64,000 nucleotides of DNA from CADEDH01 sp039029735 (GCA_039029735.1 JBCCFL010000018.1:37277-101276); one strand, 5' to 3'; numbered from the stretch's first letter, positions 45,752 to 54,767 are shown. Notes: a model not told the origin generated them from the sequence alone. Numbers and translations: made by a program.

Positions 45752-46858
45752 GTGAGCGGCCCCCACCACGATGCCCCCCTTCTCCGAGCCCTCCGCCAGG
45801 AGCCCGGTTCCCGGGTTCCCGTGTGGTTCATGCGCCAAGCCGGCCGGTCGCTCCCGGAATACTTCCCCGTGCGGGGAGAGGGCACGATCCTGGATGCCAT
45901 CTCCGTGCCCGAGCGGGCGGCCGAGATCACCCTGCAGCCCGTTCGGCGCTACGGGGTCGACGCCGCCATCCTCTTCTCCGACATCGTCACCCCCGTGTGG
46001 GCGTCCGGGTTCGGCATCGACATCACCCCCGGCGTCGGCCCCGAATGTGAGCACCCGTTCGCATCGGCCGCCGATCTCGACCGCCTCCGCCCGCTCGACG
46101 CAGAGGCAGACCTCGGGTTCCAGACCGAGACGGTGCGGGCCCTCGTGGCCGAGCTCGACGTGCCGCTGATCGGGTTCGCCGGCGCCCCGTTCACCCTTGC
46201 GGCCTACCTCGTGGAGGGCCGGCCGTCTCGAGATCACGCCAAGGTGAAGTCGCTGATGGTGGGAGACGAGGCGTTGTGGCACCAGCTGTGCGAGCGCCTC
46301 GCCGACCAGGCCATCGTCACGCTCACCGCTCAGGTCGAGGCCGGGGCATCGGCGATCCAGCTGTTCGACTCCTGGGCCGGGGCGCTCCACCCCGAGCACT
46401 ACCGCCGCTACGTGGCCGGCCACAGCAGGCGAATCCTGGCCGCCATGGCCGATCTCGGGGTACCGACGCTGCACTTCGGCATCAACACCGGTGAACTGCT
46501 CGACGAGTTCGCCGCCGCCGGTGCCCACGGCGTGGGTGTGGACTGGCGCACCTCGTTGCGCGACGCCCGAGCCCGCACCGGTGGCCGGGTGGCGCTCCAG
46601 GGCAACCTCGATCCGGCCCTGTGCTTGGCGCCGTGGCCGGCGGTCGAGGCCGAGGTGCGGCGGGTCCTGGCCGACAACGACGGGCACCCGGGCCACATCT
46701 TCAACCTCGGCCACGGTGTGCTGCCCCAGACGAACCCGGAGATTCTCGAACAGGTGGTGGCCCTCGTGCACGCCGAGGGTCGAGCCGACGGTGCCTCCGC
46801 TGGGGCCTCCGCAACCACGACCAGCACCGCTGGCGCAGGCACCACCGACGGCGACTGA
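45752..46858 (+). CDS. hemE: Uroporphyrinogen decarboxylase
   Basis: About 368 residues. Converts uroporphyrinogen III to coproporphyrinogen III. Signature 1 is visible as PVWFMRQAGRSLPEY, and ILFSDIVTP, GFAGAPFTLA, the second signature region (QLFDSWAGAL) and FNLGHGVLPQT follow the family order. The last 25 residues are a Ser/Thr/Ala-rich tail not needed for activity. It is followed after one base by the HemY-type oxidase gene, consistent with the actinobacterial coproporphyrin-dependent heme route. Confidence 0.95.
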   Translation: MSGPHHDAPLLRALRQEPGSRVPVWFMRQAGRSLPEYFPVRGEGTILDAISVPERAAEITLQPVRRYGVDAAILFSDIVTPVWASGFGIDITPGVGPECEHPFASAADLDRLRPLDAEADLGFQTETVRALVAELDVPLIGFAGAPFTLAAYLVEGRPSRDHAKVKSLMVGDEALWHQLCERLADQAIVTLTAQVEAGASAIQLFDSWAGALHPEHYRRYVAGHSRRILAAMADLGVPTLHFGINTGELLDEFAAAGAHGVGVDWRTSLRDARARTGGRVALQGNLDPALCLAPWPAVEAEVRRVLADNDGHPGHIFNLGHGVLPQTNPEILEQVVALVHAEGRADGASAGASATTTSTAGAGTTDGD

Positions 46859-46859
46859 C

Positions 46860-48266
46860 GTGGCGGCACCGAGCACCACCAAGCGGGCCATCGTGATCGG
46901 CGGCGGCATCTCCGGGCTCTGCAGCGCCTTCGACCTGGCCAAGGCCGGCTGGGCCGTCGAGGTACATGAGGCCAGCTCGCGCTGGGGCGGCAAGGTGCAC
47001 ACGAGCCCGGTGGGCGATCGGCCGGTAGACGCCGGGCCCGACACGTTCCTCGCCCGCGTCGCCCCCGGTCGCCAGCTCTGCCGGGATCTCGGGCTGGAGG
47101 CCGAACTCACCAGCCCGGTGGCCCCCGTGCCCGCCTACATCGCCCGGGCGGGCCGGCTGTTCCCGCTCCCCGCTGGTTCGATGCTCGGCGTCCCGATCGA
47201 TCTCGATGCCCTCACCCGGTCTGGCCTGATCACCACCGGCGGGGTGCAGCGAGCGGGGCAGGATCTGGACCTCGACCGCTCCACCCTTCTCGACGGTGCC
47301 GACCCATCGGTGGGCGCCATCTGCCGCGAGCGTGTCGGCGACGAGGTCACGGAGTGGCTGATCGACCCGATCCTCGGTGGCATCAACGCCTCCGATCTCG
47401 ACCGGCTCAGCCTCGCCGCCGGCGCACCGTTGCTCGCCACGGCCCTCGAACGCAGCCCGTCGCTGATCACCGGCCTGTCGGCACTGCGCCCCAACGCTGG
47501 GCCAATGCTCGGCTCCACTGGCCCAGCCCAGCCCGTGTTCTTCGGGCTTCCGGGGGGCATCGCCCGCATCATCGACGAACTCACGGCGGCCCTCGCCGCC
47601 CTCGGTGCCGACCTTCGACTCGACCACGCCGTCGACGGCCCCGCCGGCTTGGCCGACGCCCGTGACCGGGCCGACGCCGTGGTGCTCGCCACGCCGGCTG
47701 CCTCCACAGCGGTGCTGTTGGGAGAAGCGAACCCGAGGGTGGCAACCGAACTCGACGGCATCGACTACGCCAGCGTGGCCCAGGTCACCGTGGAGCTGCC
47801 GGTCTCCGGTGTCGACCGGGTGCTCGACGCAGCCGGCGTGTTGATGCCGAGGCCCGAGGGTCGGCTCATGACGGCGGCCACGTGGTTCAGCACCAAGTGG
47901 GCCCACTACCAGCGTGAGGGCACGGTGCTCATTCGCATGACGTCGGGCCGCTATGGCGACGACCGGCCATCACAGCTCGATGACGGCGCCCTCACGTCGG
48001 CGCTGCTCGACGACCTGTCGTCGGTGGTGCCGGTCACGGCCGAACCGATCGCCGTGCGGGTGCACCGCTGGCGGCGGGCGCTCCCGCAATACACGCCAGG
48101 CCACGCCGACCGCGTGGCTCGGATCGACGATGCCCTGTGTGTCACCCCTGACATCTCGCTCGTCGGGGCCGCCTACCGGGGCATCGGCCTCCCGGCGTGC
48201 ATCGAGAGTGGGCGACAGGCTGCGGCGAAGATCACGGCCCGCGCCGACAGTTCAGCCAAGGCCTGA
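46860..48266 (+). CDS. hemY: Protoporphyrinogen/coproporphyrinogen III oxidase (HemY/CgoX type)
   Basis: 468 residues, FAD enzyme of the amine-oxidase superfamily. The dinucleotide motif VIGGGISGLCSAFDL is at the N-terminus, the GGKVHT and DAGPDTF blocks follow, and the C-terminal FAD loop reads GAAYRGIGLPACIESG. In Actinobacteria this enzyme normally oxidises coproporphyrinogen III to coproporphyrin III (hence cgoX) before ferrochelatase; that reassignment is family knowledge, not shown here. The GTG start lies 2 bases after the hemE stop codon, and lnt follows after 7 bases, so the three are probably one operon. Confidence 0.9.
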   Translation: MAAPSTTKRAIVIGGGISGLCSAFDLAKAGWAVEVHEASSRWGGKVHTSPVGDRPVDAGPDTFLARVAPGRQLCRDLGLEAELTSPVAPVPAYIARAGRLFPLPAGSMLGVPIDLDALTRSGLITTGGVQRAGQDLDLDRSTLLDGADPSVGAICRERVGDEVTEWLIDPILGGINASDLDRLSLAAGAPLLATALERSPSLITGLSALRPNAGPMLGSTGPAQPVFFGLPGGIARIIDELTAALAALGADLRLDHAVDGPAGLADARDRADAVVLATPAASTAVLLGEANPRVATELDGIDYASVAQVTVELPVSGVDRVLDAAGVLMPRPEGRLMTAATWFSTKWAHYQREGTVLIRMTSGRYGDDRPSQLDDGALTSALLDDLSSVVPVTAEPIAVRVHRWRRALPQYTPGHADRVARIDDALCVTPDISLVGAAYRGIGLPACIESGRQAAAKITARADSSAKA

Positions 48267-48273
48267 CGAGCCC

Positions 48274-49845
48274 GTGAGCACCGACGCACCACGCGAATCG
48301 CCCCCGTCAGCCGACGCAGAAGCCGATGTCGATGTCGATGTCGACGCTCCGCCACCGCCCACCGACGAAGCTGGCACCCGACGCCACGACCCGATCGTGT
48401 GGGCCCGTGCCATCGCCGCTGGCCTGGCCATCGCCGCATCGGTGCCACCGTGGGGATGGTGGCCGCTGGCGTTCATCGGCATCGCGCTGTGGGACGGCCT
48501 CATCGCCGATCGCCCGTGGCGCAGCCGAATGCGGCGGAGCTGGCTCGTGTCTGCGGCCTGGCTGTACCCGGCCACGTTGTGGATGTGGGATCTGACGGCG
48601 CCGGGATACGTGGTGGCCGGTGCGTTGTTCGGCGGGTACTTCGCCGTGGCCGGTCTGCTTACCCCCGGTGGACCGGAGCGGCGGTGGGTCTTCCCGTTGA
48701 CGATCGCGCTCGCCGAACTCGCCCGCTGGTCGTGGCCCTTTGGTGGGGTGCCCCTGGCCCATCTCGCCCTGGGCCCGGTGGATACCCCGATCATCTTCGC
48801 GGCGCGCCTCGGCGGCTCACTGCTCGTCGTCGTCGTGGTCGTCGTCATCGGCCAGGCGCTGGCCTCCGCCGTCGGTCGCCACACGCGACAAGCCCTCGTC
48901 GGCGCCGCCGTGGCGTTGGTGATCGTGCTCGTCGGCAGCGGCTGGCCCCGTTCCGACGTGGTCGACACCGTGGACGTGGCACTCGTGCAGGGCGGTGGAC
49001 CGCAGCGCACCCGAGCCTCCTCGGGCCAGCAACCGGTGGTGCTGGGCCGACACGTCGAGGCGAGTTCGTACCTCGACCAACCCGTCGACCTGATCATCTG
49101 GCCGGAGAACGTGGTGAATCCGGGATCACAGCTGTCTCGCGAGACAGCCGATGCGCTGGTGCGGGGCGTGGCCGCCGACACCGATGCGAGCGTGCTTGCC
49201 GGCTGGTTCTTCCCGATCTCCGACACCGAGACCGTCAACTACCACTCGACGATCACCCCCGAGGGCGACGAGATCGACCGCTACGACAAGGTTCGCATCG
49301 TGCCCTTCGGCGAATACGTGCCGTTCCGCAACATCATCGAACTGGTGAACGACGAGATCCCGGGGCGTGATGTGGTGGTGGGCACCCGCGACGCTGTGCT
49401 CGACACGCCGCAGGGGCCGGTCGGGGTGTCGATCTCATGGGAGGGGTTCTTCGAGGTGCGCAGCCGGGCCGCCGTTCGTGACGGGGCGCAGCTGCTCACC
49501 AACCCCACGAACGGGTCGTCGTACTGGCTCACCCAGGTGCAGACCCAGCAGGTGGCGTCGAACCAGCTTCGGGCGGTCGAGAACGACCGGTGGGTGCTGC
49601 AGGTGGCGCCGACGGGCTTCTCGGCCGTGATCGATCCGGACGGCAACGTGATCGAGCGCACCGGCATCAGCGAGCAGCGCACCCTGATCCACACCGTCGA
49701 GTTCCGCGACGGGCGAACACCGGCGAGCGTGTGGGGCTTCTGGCTGGTGGGCCTGGCAGGCGCAGCATCCGTAGCAGTCACCCAGGCCCGGTACCGCCTG
49801 GATCGCCGGCGCTCGGCGTCGCCCTCGATCGCGGTCGAGATCTGA
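48274..49845 (+). CDS. lnt: Apolipoprotein N-acyltransferase homologue with Ser at the catalytic Cys position
   Basis: 523 residues. An acidic N-terminal stretch with a DVDVDVD repeat, then about eight membrane helices (45-225) and an extracytoplasmic nitrilase domain. The catalytic Glu is E278 (WPENV) and the Lys K339 (YDKVRIVPFGEYVPF), both as in Lnt. The catalytic Cys block (usually a C-Y-E motif) reads SISWEGF: S388 replaces Cys. The rest of the domain is conserved (NPTNGSSY, QVASNQLRAVENDRW). It may thus be a weak or altered acyltransferase, or a polyprenol-type relative. It follows hemE and hemY. The window contains at least two lipoproteins that could be substrates. Confidence 0.82.
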   Translation: MSTDAPRESPPSADAEADVDVDVDAPPPPTDEAGTRRHDPIVWARAIAAGLAIAASVPPWGWWPLAFIGIALWDGLIADRPWRSRMRRSWLVSAAWLYPATLWMWDLTAPGYVVAGALFGGYFAVAGLLTPGGPERRWVFPLTIALAELARWSWPFGGVPLAHLALGPVDTPIIFAARLGGSLLVVVVVVVIGQALASAVGRHTRQALVGAAVALVIVLVGSGWPRSDVVDTVDVALVQGGGPQRTRASSGQQPVVLGRHVEASSYLDQPVDLIIWPENVVNPGSQLSRETADALVRGVAADTDASVLAGWFFPISDTETVNYHSTITPEGDEIDRYDKVRIVPFGEYVPFRNIIELVNDEIPGRDVVVGTRDAVLDTPQGPVGVSISWEGFFEVRSRAAVRDGAQLLTNPTNGSSYWLTQVQTQQVASNQLRAVENDRWVLQVAPTGFSAVIDPDGNVIERTGISEQRTLIHTVEFRDGRTPASVWGFWLVGLAGAASVAVTQARYRLDRRRSASPSIAVEI

Positions 49846-49868
49846 CGGCGGATTACGACAGAGTACGA

Positions 49869-51026
49869 CTAGGGCTCGCGGTCGGCCGGCCCGCCCCCAC
49901 GCTGGTACAGCCCTGAGATGCCGGACATGTTGACCACCTGCTGGATCACCGAACTCAGTACGAGCACCACGACGATCAGCAGCAACACACCGAGGTTCGG
50001 GACGAACCATTCGCCGTCGATCACGTCGAAGGAGTCGACCGGGCGTCCGTCGATCTCGAAGTCGAGATCACCAGTGACGGGGTCGGTGACGAAATCGGCT
50101 TCGATCGCGGAGGGCACGGCCACGAAGGTGAACTGCGACACGAGGTTCCCGGCCAAGCCGATCCCGAGCACGATCAGGTAGAGAAGCAGCAACCGCCCGA
50201 GCGTCGGCCAGAAGCGGCCCTGGGAGAAGCTCCACGACGCGCTGATCGGATTCGTGCCGCGCGGCGCAACAGCCAGCGCCGCGCCGAGGAAACCCAGGCG
50301 CACGTAGAGCCAGAACGCAAGGGGGATGGCGGCGAGGAACCCAACCACGACCAGCAGCACGACGAGCGCGATGGCGGCGTCGCCCCCTGCCCCCACCGCC
50401 AGCGCAACGATCAGGCCGATGATCACCGCATAGACCACCAGGAAGATGAGGACGAGGAGTAGACCCCAACCAATGGTCCGTGGGAGGCGCGACAGGGCGG
50501 TCTGCAACGAGTCACGGAGCGAGGGGTTCCGGTCGGCGTGACCGTAGTAGAGCTGGTGGTAGGCCGCGAGCCAGGCGACGATCGACACCAGGGCGAACAC
50601 GAGACCCACCACGCCAGCCACCACGAGCAGCTCGGGCCGGAAACCGTCGAAGCTCTCGGTGATGCGGTTGTACTCGAGAGAACTCGCGAACAGGCTGAAC
50701 ACCACGGCCAACGCCATCAGCCCGACGACCGGCACCACCACCATCAAGATGATGAGTGGCACGACTCGTGAGATCAGCACCTTGAACGTGCCTCCGAGCC
50801 ACTCGCCGATGTCACCCAGGCCCGACGGAGGGGGCGGCGCAGCAGTCGCTGCGTAGGGCGGCACCGCGCCGGGGGCTGGGGGTGCCTGATAGGGCGGCTG
50901 ATCCTGCAGGCTGGGCGCAGCCGGGGTGGTGTGGTCGGTCCAGGTCGCACCGTCCCAGTAGCGGAGCTGATCCGGTTGGTTCGGATCCGGGTACCACCCG
51001 GGTACCGGACTGTCGCTGCTGCTCAT
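49869..51026 (-). CDS. DUF2510-domain polytopic membrane protein
   Basis: 385 residues. The N-terminal DUF2510 motif (GWYPDPNQPDQLRYWDG) is followed by a Pro/Ala-rich linker and about six helices. One loop near the C-terminus is acidic (residues around 325-350). DUF2510 is common at the cytoplasmic end of actinobacterial membrane proteins; its role is unknown. The gene has a purine-rich site (GAGGTG) before the ATG. It is convergent with lnt, 23 bases away, and lies upstream in the reading direction of nothing obviously related. Confidence 0.8.
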   Translation of the reverse strand: MSSSDSPVPGWYPDPNQPDQLRYWDGATWTDHTTPAAPSLQDQPPYQAPPAPGAVPPYAATAAPPPPSGLGDIGEWLGGTFKVLISRVVPLIILMVVVPVVGLMALAVVFSLFASSLEYNRITESFDGFRPELLVVAGVVGLVFALVSIVAWLAAYHQLYYGHADRNPSLRDSLQTALSRLPRTIGWGLLLVLIFLVVYAVIIGLIVALAVGAGGDAAIALVVLLVVVGFLAAIPLAFWLYVRLGFLGAALAVAPRGTNPISASWSFSQGRFWPTLGRLLLLYLIVLGIGLAGNLVSQFTFVAVPSAIEADFVTDPVTGDLDFEIDGRPVDSFDVIDGEWFVPNLGVLLLIVVVLVLSSVIQQVVNMSGISGLYQRGGGPADREP

Positions 51027-51098
51027 GTCCCCATCACCTCACTGCGCGCCACTGCTCGCTTGCCCTCGCTCCACCCTAGGCCACCAGGGAGAACCTGG

Positions 51099-51551
51099 TC
51101 AGCCAGCGGGTGCGTCGACGTCGAGCGTCAGGGTGACGGGGCCCTGGTTCACCAGGCGCACGTTCATGTCGGCCCGGAAGCGGCCGGTGGCGGCCTCGAC
51201 GCCGAGGTCGCGCAGTTCCTGCACGGCGCGCTCGATGAGAGGCTCCGCTACCTCCGGGCGGGCGGCGTTCGAATACCCCGGCCGGTTGCCGCTGCTGGTG
51301 TCTCCATAGAGCGTGAACTGGCTCACCACCAACACGGCGCCGCCGGTGTCGATCACCGAGCGGTTCATCTTGCCCTCGGCGTCGGAGAAGATGCGGAGCT
51401 TGGCCAACCGGCCAGCGATCTTGACCGCTTCACGCTCGGTGTCGCCGTGGGTGGCGGCCAACAACACGCACAACCCCGGCCCGATGGAACCCACCACCTC
51501 GCCGTCTACGGTGACGTTGGCCTCCGCGACACGCTGAACCACAGCTCGCAT
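51099..51551 (-). CDS. dtd: D-aminoacyl-tRNA deacylase
   Basis: 150 residues. Removes D-amino acids (and glycine mischarged on tRNA-Ala) from tRNA. The two cross-subunit motifs are present: SQFTLYGD and the Gly-cisPro motif in NQGPVTL. The ATG at 51551 gives the standard MRAVVQRV start; ten codons further upstream are rejected. It is divergent from the glycosyltransferase operon. Confidence 0.94.
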   Translation of the reverse strand: MRAVVQRVAEANVTVDGEVVGSIGPGLCVLLAATHGDTEREAVKIAGRLAKLRIFSDAEGKMNRSVIDTGGAVLVVSQFTLYGDTSSGNRPGYSNAARPEVAEPLIERAVQELRDLGVEAATGRFRADMNVRLVNQGPVTLTLDVDAPAG

Positions 51552-51559
51552 GGCTGCAG

Positions 51560-51565
51560 AGGGTA
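51560..51565 (-). promoter_or_regulatory. Possible -10 element for dtd
   Basis: TACCCT ends 8 bases before the ATG at 51551 on the minus strand, with no ribosome-binding site between them. Confidence 0.4.
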
Positions 51566-51569
51566 GGGG

Positions 51570-51597
51570 CTGACACCACACGAGCCGGCCTTACACT
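51570..51597 (+). promoter_or_regulatory. Predicted sigma-70-type promoter of the glycosyltransferase operon
   Basis: CTGACA (51570-51575) and TACACT (51592-51597) are separated by 16 bases. This is the best -35/-10 pair I found in the window. The expected start near 51604 falls on the CAGCTGTC repeats and leaves a leader of about 64 bases. Confidence 0.55.
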
Positions 51598-51603
51598 GTC
51601 AAA

Positions 51604-51625
51604 CAGCTGTCCTGCAGCTGTCGGG
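51604..51625. repeat. Tandem 11-base direct repeat at the promoter
   Basis: CAGCTGTCCTG is followed at once by CAGCTGTCGGG and then CAGCA; each unit contains the palindrome CAGCTG. The 11-base period is one helical turn. It lies at the predicted transcription start of the glycosyltransferase operon and could bind a regulator. Confidence 0.45.
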
Positions 51626-51667
51626 CAGCACAATCCGCCCTCCTTCCCCCGAACACCGGAGCGGCCA

Positions 51668-52966
51668 ATGACCACATCATCCCTCGAGACCGACGGTCCT
51701 CTGCGGCTCGCCTACCTCTCCTACCGCTCGAAACCGACCGTAGGCGGCCAGGGCATCTACACCCGGCATCTCACCAAGGCGCTCGTCGACCTCGGCCACC
51801 ACGTCGAGGTGTTCTCCGGTCAGCCCTACCCCGTGCTCGACGATCGCATCGCGCTCCACGAGCTCCCGAGCCTCGACATCTTCAATGACCAGTACCCGGG
51901 GCGCTTCCCGGCCTACTGGGAGATCAAGTCGATGGCCGACGTGGTGGAGATCCTGCAGTTCTCCGCCGGCACGTTCTCCGAGCCGTTGGCCTTCAGCATC
52001 CGGGCCTACCAGGCCCTGCGTGAGCGCACCGCCGACTTCGACATGGTGCACGACAACCAATGCCTCGGGTACGGGATCCTGGCCATCGACCGGATCATGC
52101 CCACCACCGTCACCCTGCACCATCCGATCACGGTGGATCGGAGGCTGGAGATGGAGGCGGCCCCGAACTGGTGGAAACGCCTCACCCAGCGCCGCTGGTA
52201 TGGGTTCGTGGAGATGCAGGGCCGGGTGGCTCGCCGCATGCCCCGCATCGTGGTGGTGTCGGAGAACTCGATCGATGACATCCACACCGACATGAAGGTG
52301 GACCGGGAGCGCATGCGCCTGGTGCACGTCGGCGTCGATCCCGACCTGTTCAAGCCGATGCCAGGGGTGCAGCGCATCCCCGGCCGGCTCATCACCACCG
52401 CCTCGGCCGATGTCGAGCTGAAGGGCCTCCGGTTCCTGCTGGAGGCGATGGCCAAGCTGCGCACCGAGCGCGACGTGTCGCTCACCGTGATCGGCCGGGC
52501 CAAGGAAGGCGGCCGCTCGGCCGAGCTGATCGAACGGCTCGGGCTGTCCGACGCTGTGCAGTTCGTGACCGGCGTGCCCGACGAGCGCATCGTCGAGCTG
52601 TACGCCGAGTCGGAGTTGGCGGTCGTGCCCTCGCTGTACGAGGGCTTCTCGTTGCCCGCGGTCGAGGCGATGGGCAGCGGCACCCCGCTGGTCGCCACGT
52701 CGGGCGGCGCGCTGCCCGAGGTCACTGGCGTCGACGGTGAGACCGTGCTGCGGTGTGAACCGGGCGATGCCGACTCCCTCACGGCTGCGCTACGACGTGG
52801 CCTGGACGATCCTGAACTCAGGGACCGGATCGGCGCCGCTGGCCGTGAACGGGTGAGCCGGCTCTACACCTGGCGTCAGACCGCACAGAACACCGTCGGC
52901 CAGTACCGCGAGGTGCTCGCACTGCGCCGCGAGGCCACCGAGCGCGCCGAACGGGACGCGTCCTAG
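51668..52966 (+). CDS. GT4 family glycosyltransferase
   Basis: 432 residues, GT-B fold retaining glycosyltransferase. The N-terminal domain starts RLAYLSYRSKPTVGGQG with the GGQG acceptor loop. The C-terminal domain has the donor-binding VIGRAKEGG strand and the E-x7-E motif in EGFSLPAVE followed by GTPLVAT. It probably adds a hexose to a lipid or small-molecule acceptor on the cytoplasmic face. It is the first gene of a tightly coupled operon with a methyltransferase (1-base overlap) and a barrel protein (4-base overlap), suggesting a methylated glycoside product. Confidence 0.9.
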   Translation: MTTSSLETDGPLRLAYLSYRSKPTVGGQGIYTRHLTKALVDLGHHVEVFSGQPYPVLDDRIALHELPSLDIFNDQYPGRFPAYWEIKSMADVVEILQFSAGTFSEPLAFSIRAYQALRERTADFDMVHDNQCLGYGILAIDRIMPTTVTLHHPITVDRRLEMEAAPNWWKRLTQRRWYGFVEMQGRVARRMPRIVVVSENSIDDIHTDMKVDRERMRLVHVGVDPDLFKPMPGVQRIPGRLITTASADVELKGLRFLLEAMAKLRTERDVSLTVIGRAKEGGRSAELIERLGLSDAVQFVTGVPDERIVELYAESELAVVPSLYEGFSLPAVEAMGSGTPLVATSGGALPEVTGVDGETVLRCEPGDADSLTAALRRGLDDPELRDRIGAAGRERVSRLYTWRQTAQNTVGQYREVLALRREATERAERDAS

Positions 52967-53745
52967 TGCTGACCGTCGACTACGACCGGCTTGCGCTGCG
53001 GCCGGGGATGACCGTGCTCGACCTCGGCGCGGGGTTCGGGCGCCACGCGTTCGAGACCGCCCGCCGGGGCGCCAACGTGTTCGCTGTCGATCTCGCCCGC
53101 GACGAGCTGGTGAGCTGCGCCAACACCTTCGCCGCCATGTACCTCGACGATGAGTTCGGCTCCGAGGTGGGCGTCGGTGTGGCCCAGGCCGACGGTGGCC
53201 GCCTCCCGTTCCGCGACGGGTCCTTCGATCGCATCATCGCCTCCGAGGTGCTCGAACACGTCCCTGACGACCTGGGCGTGATGGCCGAGCTGTGGCGAGT
53301 GCTGAAGCCGGGTGGTCGGATGGCGGCCACGGTGCCGTCGGCCATCCCGGAGCAGATCTGCTGGTGGTTGAACGAGGCCTACCACGCGCCGATCAGTGAG
53401 GGCGGCCACGTGCGCATCTACGCCCGGCCCGAGCTCGACACCAAGCTGGCAGCGAGCGGGTTCTCTGTGGTGGACCACCATCGGGCCCATGCACTGCACA
53501 GCCCGTACTGGTGGCTCAAGTGCGCCGTGGGGCTCGACAACACCGACCACCCGTTGGTCAAGAACTACCTGAAGCTCCTCACCTGGGACATCACTGACGC
53601 ACCTACCGTCACCCGCACCGCCGACCGTCTCCTCAACCCGGTGCTCGGCAAGAGCCTCGTGGTCTACGCCGACCGCCCCCACCCCGCTGATGCGGGCGAG
53701 CTCGAGTTCGTGGGCGCCGGCGCCAACCTGGAGCCCGCCCGATGA
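52966..53745 (+). CDS. Class I SAM-dependent methyltransferase
   Basis: 259 residues. Motif I is VLDLGAGFGRHAF and motif II/III are in FDRIIASEVLEHV and RVLKPGGRMAA, as in Methyltransf_11/25. The long C-terminal part (about 130-250) has Trp-rich segments (ICWWLNEAYH, YWWLKCAVG), probably for a sugar or hydrophobic acceptor. The GTG start shares one base with the glycosyltransferase stop codon. Co-translation with the glycosyltransferase suggests that it methylates the glycosylated product or its precursor. Confidence 0.88.
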   Translation: MLTVDYDRLALRPGMTVLDLGAGFGRHAFETARRGANVFAVDLARDELVSCANTFAAMYLDDEFGSEVGVGVAQADGGRLPFRDGSFDRIIASEVLEHVPDDLGVMAELWRVLKPGGRMAATVPSAIPEQICWWLNEAYHAPISEGGHVRIYARPELDTKLAASGFSVVDHHRAHALHSPYWWLKCAVGLDNTDHPLVKNYLKLLTWDITDAPTVTRTADRLLNPVLGKSLVVYADRPHPADAGELEFVGAGANLEPAR

Positions 53746-54767
53746 CGGCGATGGTGGTACCCGAGGTCGACGGCATCGTCACGGCCGCTCAGCTCGTCGA
53801 GACAGGCCGCACCCTCGCTGATCTGCAGCTCCCGGACGGGATGATCCCGTGGTACCCGGGGGGCCACTGCGATCCGTGGAACCACGTGGAGTCGGCCATG
53901 GCCCTCGCCACCGTGGGTCGGGTACGCGAGGCCGAGCTCGGCTACCAGTGGCTCGTCGACCGGCAGCGGACCGACGGGAGCTGGCACAACTACTACCTCG
54001 CCGACGGCATCGAGGACTCGAAGCTCGACGTGAACTGTGTTGCCTACATCGCAACCGGCGTGTGGCATCACTACCTCGCCACCGCCGATCGAGGGTTCGT
54101 CGAGGCGCTGTTCCCCTGCGTCGACGCCGCCATGGAGTTCGTGCTCGACCTGCAGACCAAGCGGGGCGAGGTGATCTGGGCCCGCCGGGCCGACGGCACG
54201 CCGTGGAGCTACGCCCTACTCACGGGGTCGTCGTCCATCAGCCACAGTCTCGGCTGTGCGGTTCGCATCGCCGAGCTGCTCGGGGTGGAACGGCCCTGGT
54301 GGGCCGAGGGCCGCGATCGCCTCGTGGACGCGATCGCCAACAGGCCCGACGCCTTCGAGCCGAAGGACCGCTGGGCGATGGACTGGTACTACCCGGTGCT
54401 CGTCGGCGCCGTGACCGGCGATGACGCCGCAAAGCGGCTCGAGAGCCGATGGGACGAGTTCATCATGGACGGCAAGGGCGTGCGCTGCGTGTCCGACCGG
54501 CCATGGGTGACCGCGGCCGAGACCTGCGAGTGCGCCATTGCCTACGAAGCGGTCGGTGACACCGAGACCGCCCGCCATCTGCTCTCCTGGGCCCAGGGCC
54601 TCCGAGACACCGACGGGCGCTACTTCACCGGCATGGTCTATCCCGAATACGTGCACTACCCGGGCGACGAGCGCACCTCCTACACCGCTGCGGCGGTGAT
54701 CCTCGCCGCCGACGCCATCCAGGGCACCAACCCCACGAGTTCGCTTTTCACCGACGACATCGTCTGA
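53742..54767 (+). CDS. Alpha/alpha-barrel protein (prenyltransferase/six-hairpin glycosidase-like)
   Basis: 341 residues. The repeated helical hairpins with aromatic/glycine turns (LPDGMIPWYPGGH, RTDGSWHNYY, DGRYFTGMVYPEY) are those of the alpha/alpha-toroid shared by terpene cyclases, protein prenyltransferase beta subunits and six-hairpin glycosidases. No DxDD or clear zinc site is visible, so catalysis is uncertain. Such proteins are often labelled prenyltransferase by homology; glycan binding or cleavage is as likely here. The ATG overlaps the methyltransferase stop codon (ATGA). The LLM oxidoreductase gene follows after 11 bases. Confidence 0.75.
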   Translation: MTAMVVPEVDGIVTAAQLVETGRTLADLQLPDGMIPWYPGGHCDPWNHVESAMALATVGRVREAELGYQWLVDRQRTDGSWHNYYLADGIEDSKLDVNCVAYIATGVWHHYLATADRGFVEALFPCVDAAMEFVLDLQTKRGEVIWARRADGTPWSYALLTGSSSISHSLGCAVRIAELLGVERPWWAEGRDRLVDAIANRPDAFEPKDRWAMDWYYPVLVGAVTGDDAAKRLESRWDEFIMDGKGVRCVSDRPWVTAAETCECAIAYEAVGDTETARHLLSWAQGLRDTDGRYFTGMVYPEYVHYPGDERTSYTAAAVILAADAIQGTNPTSSLFTDDIV

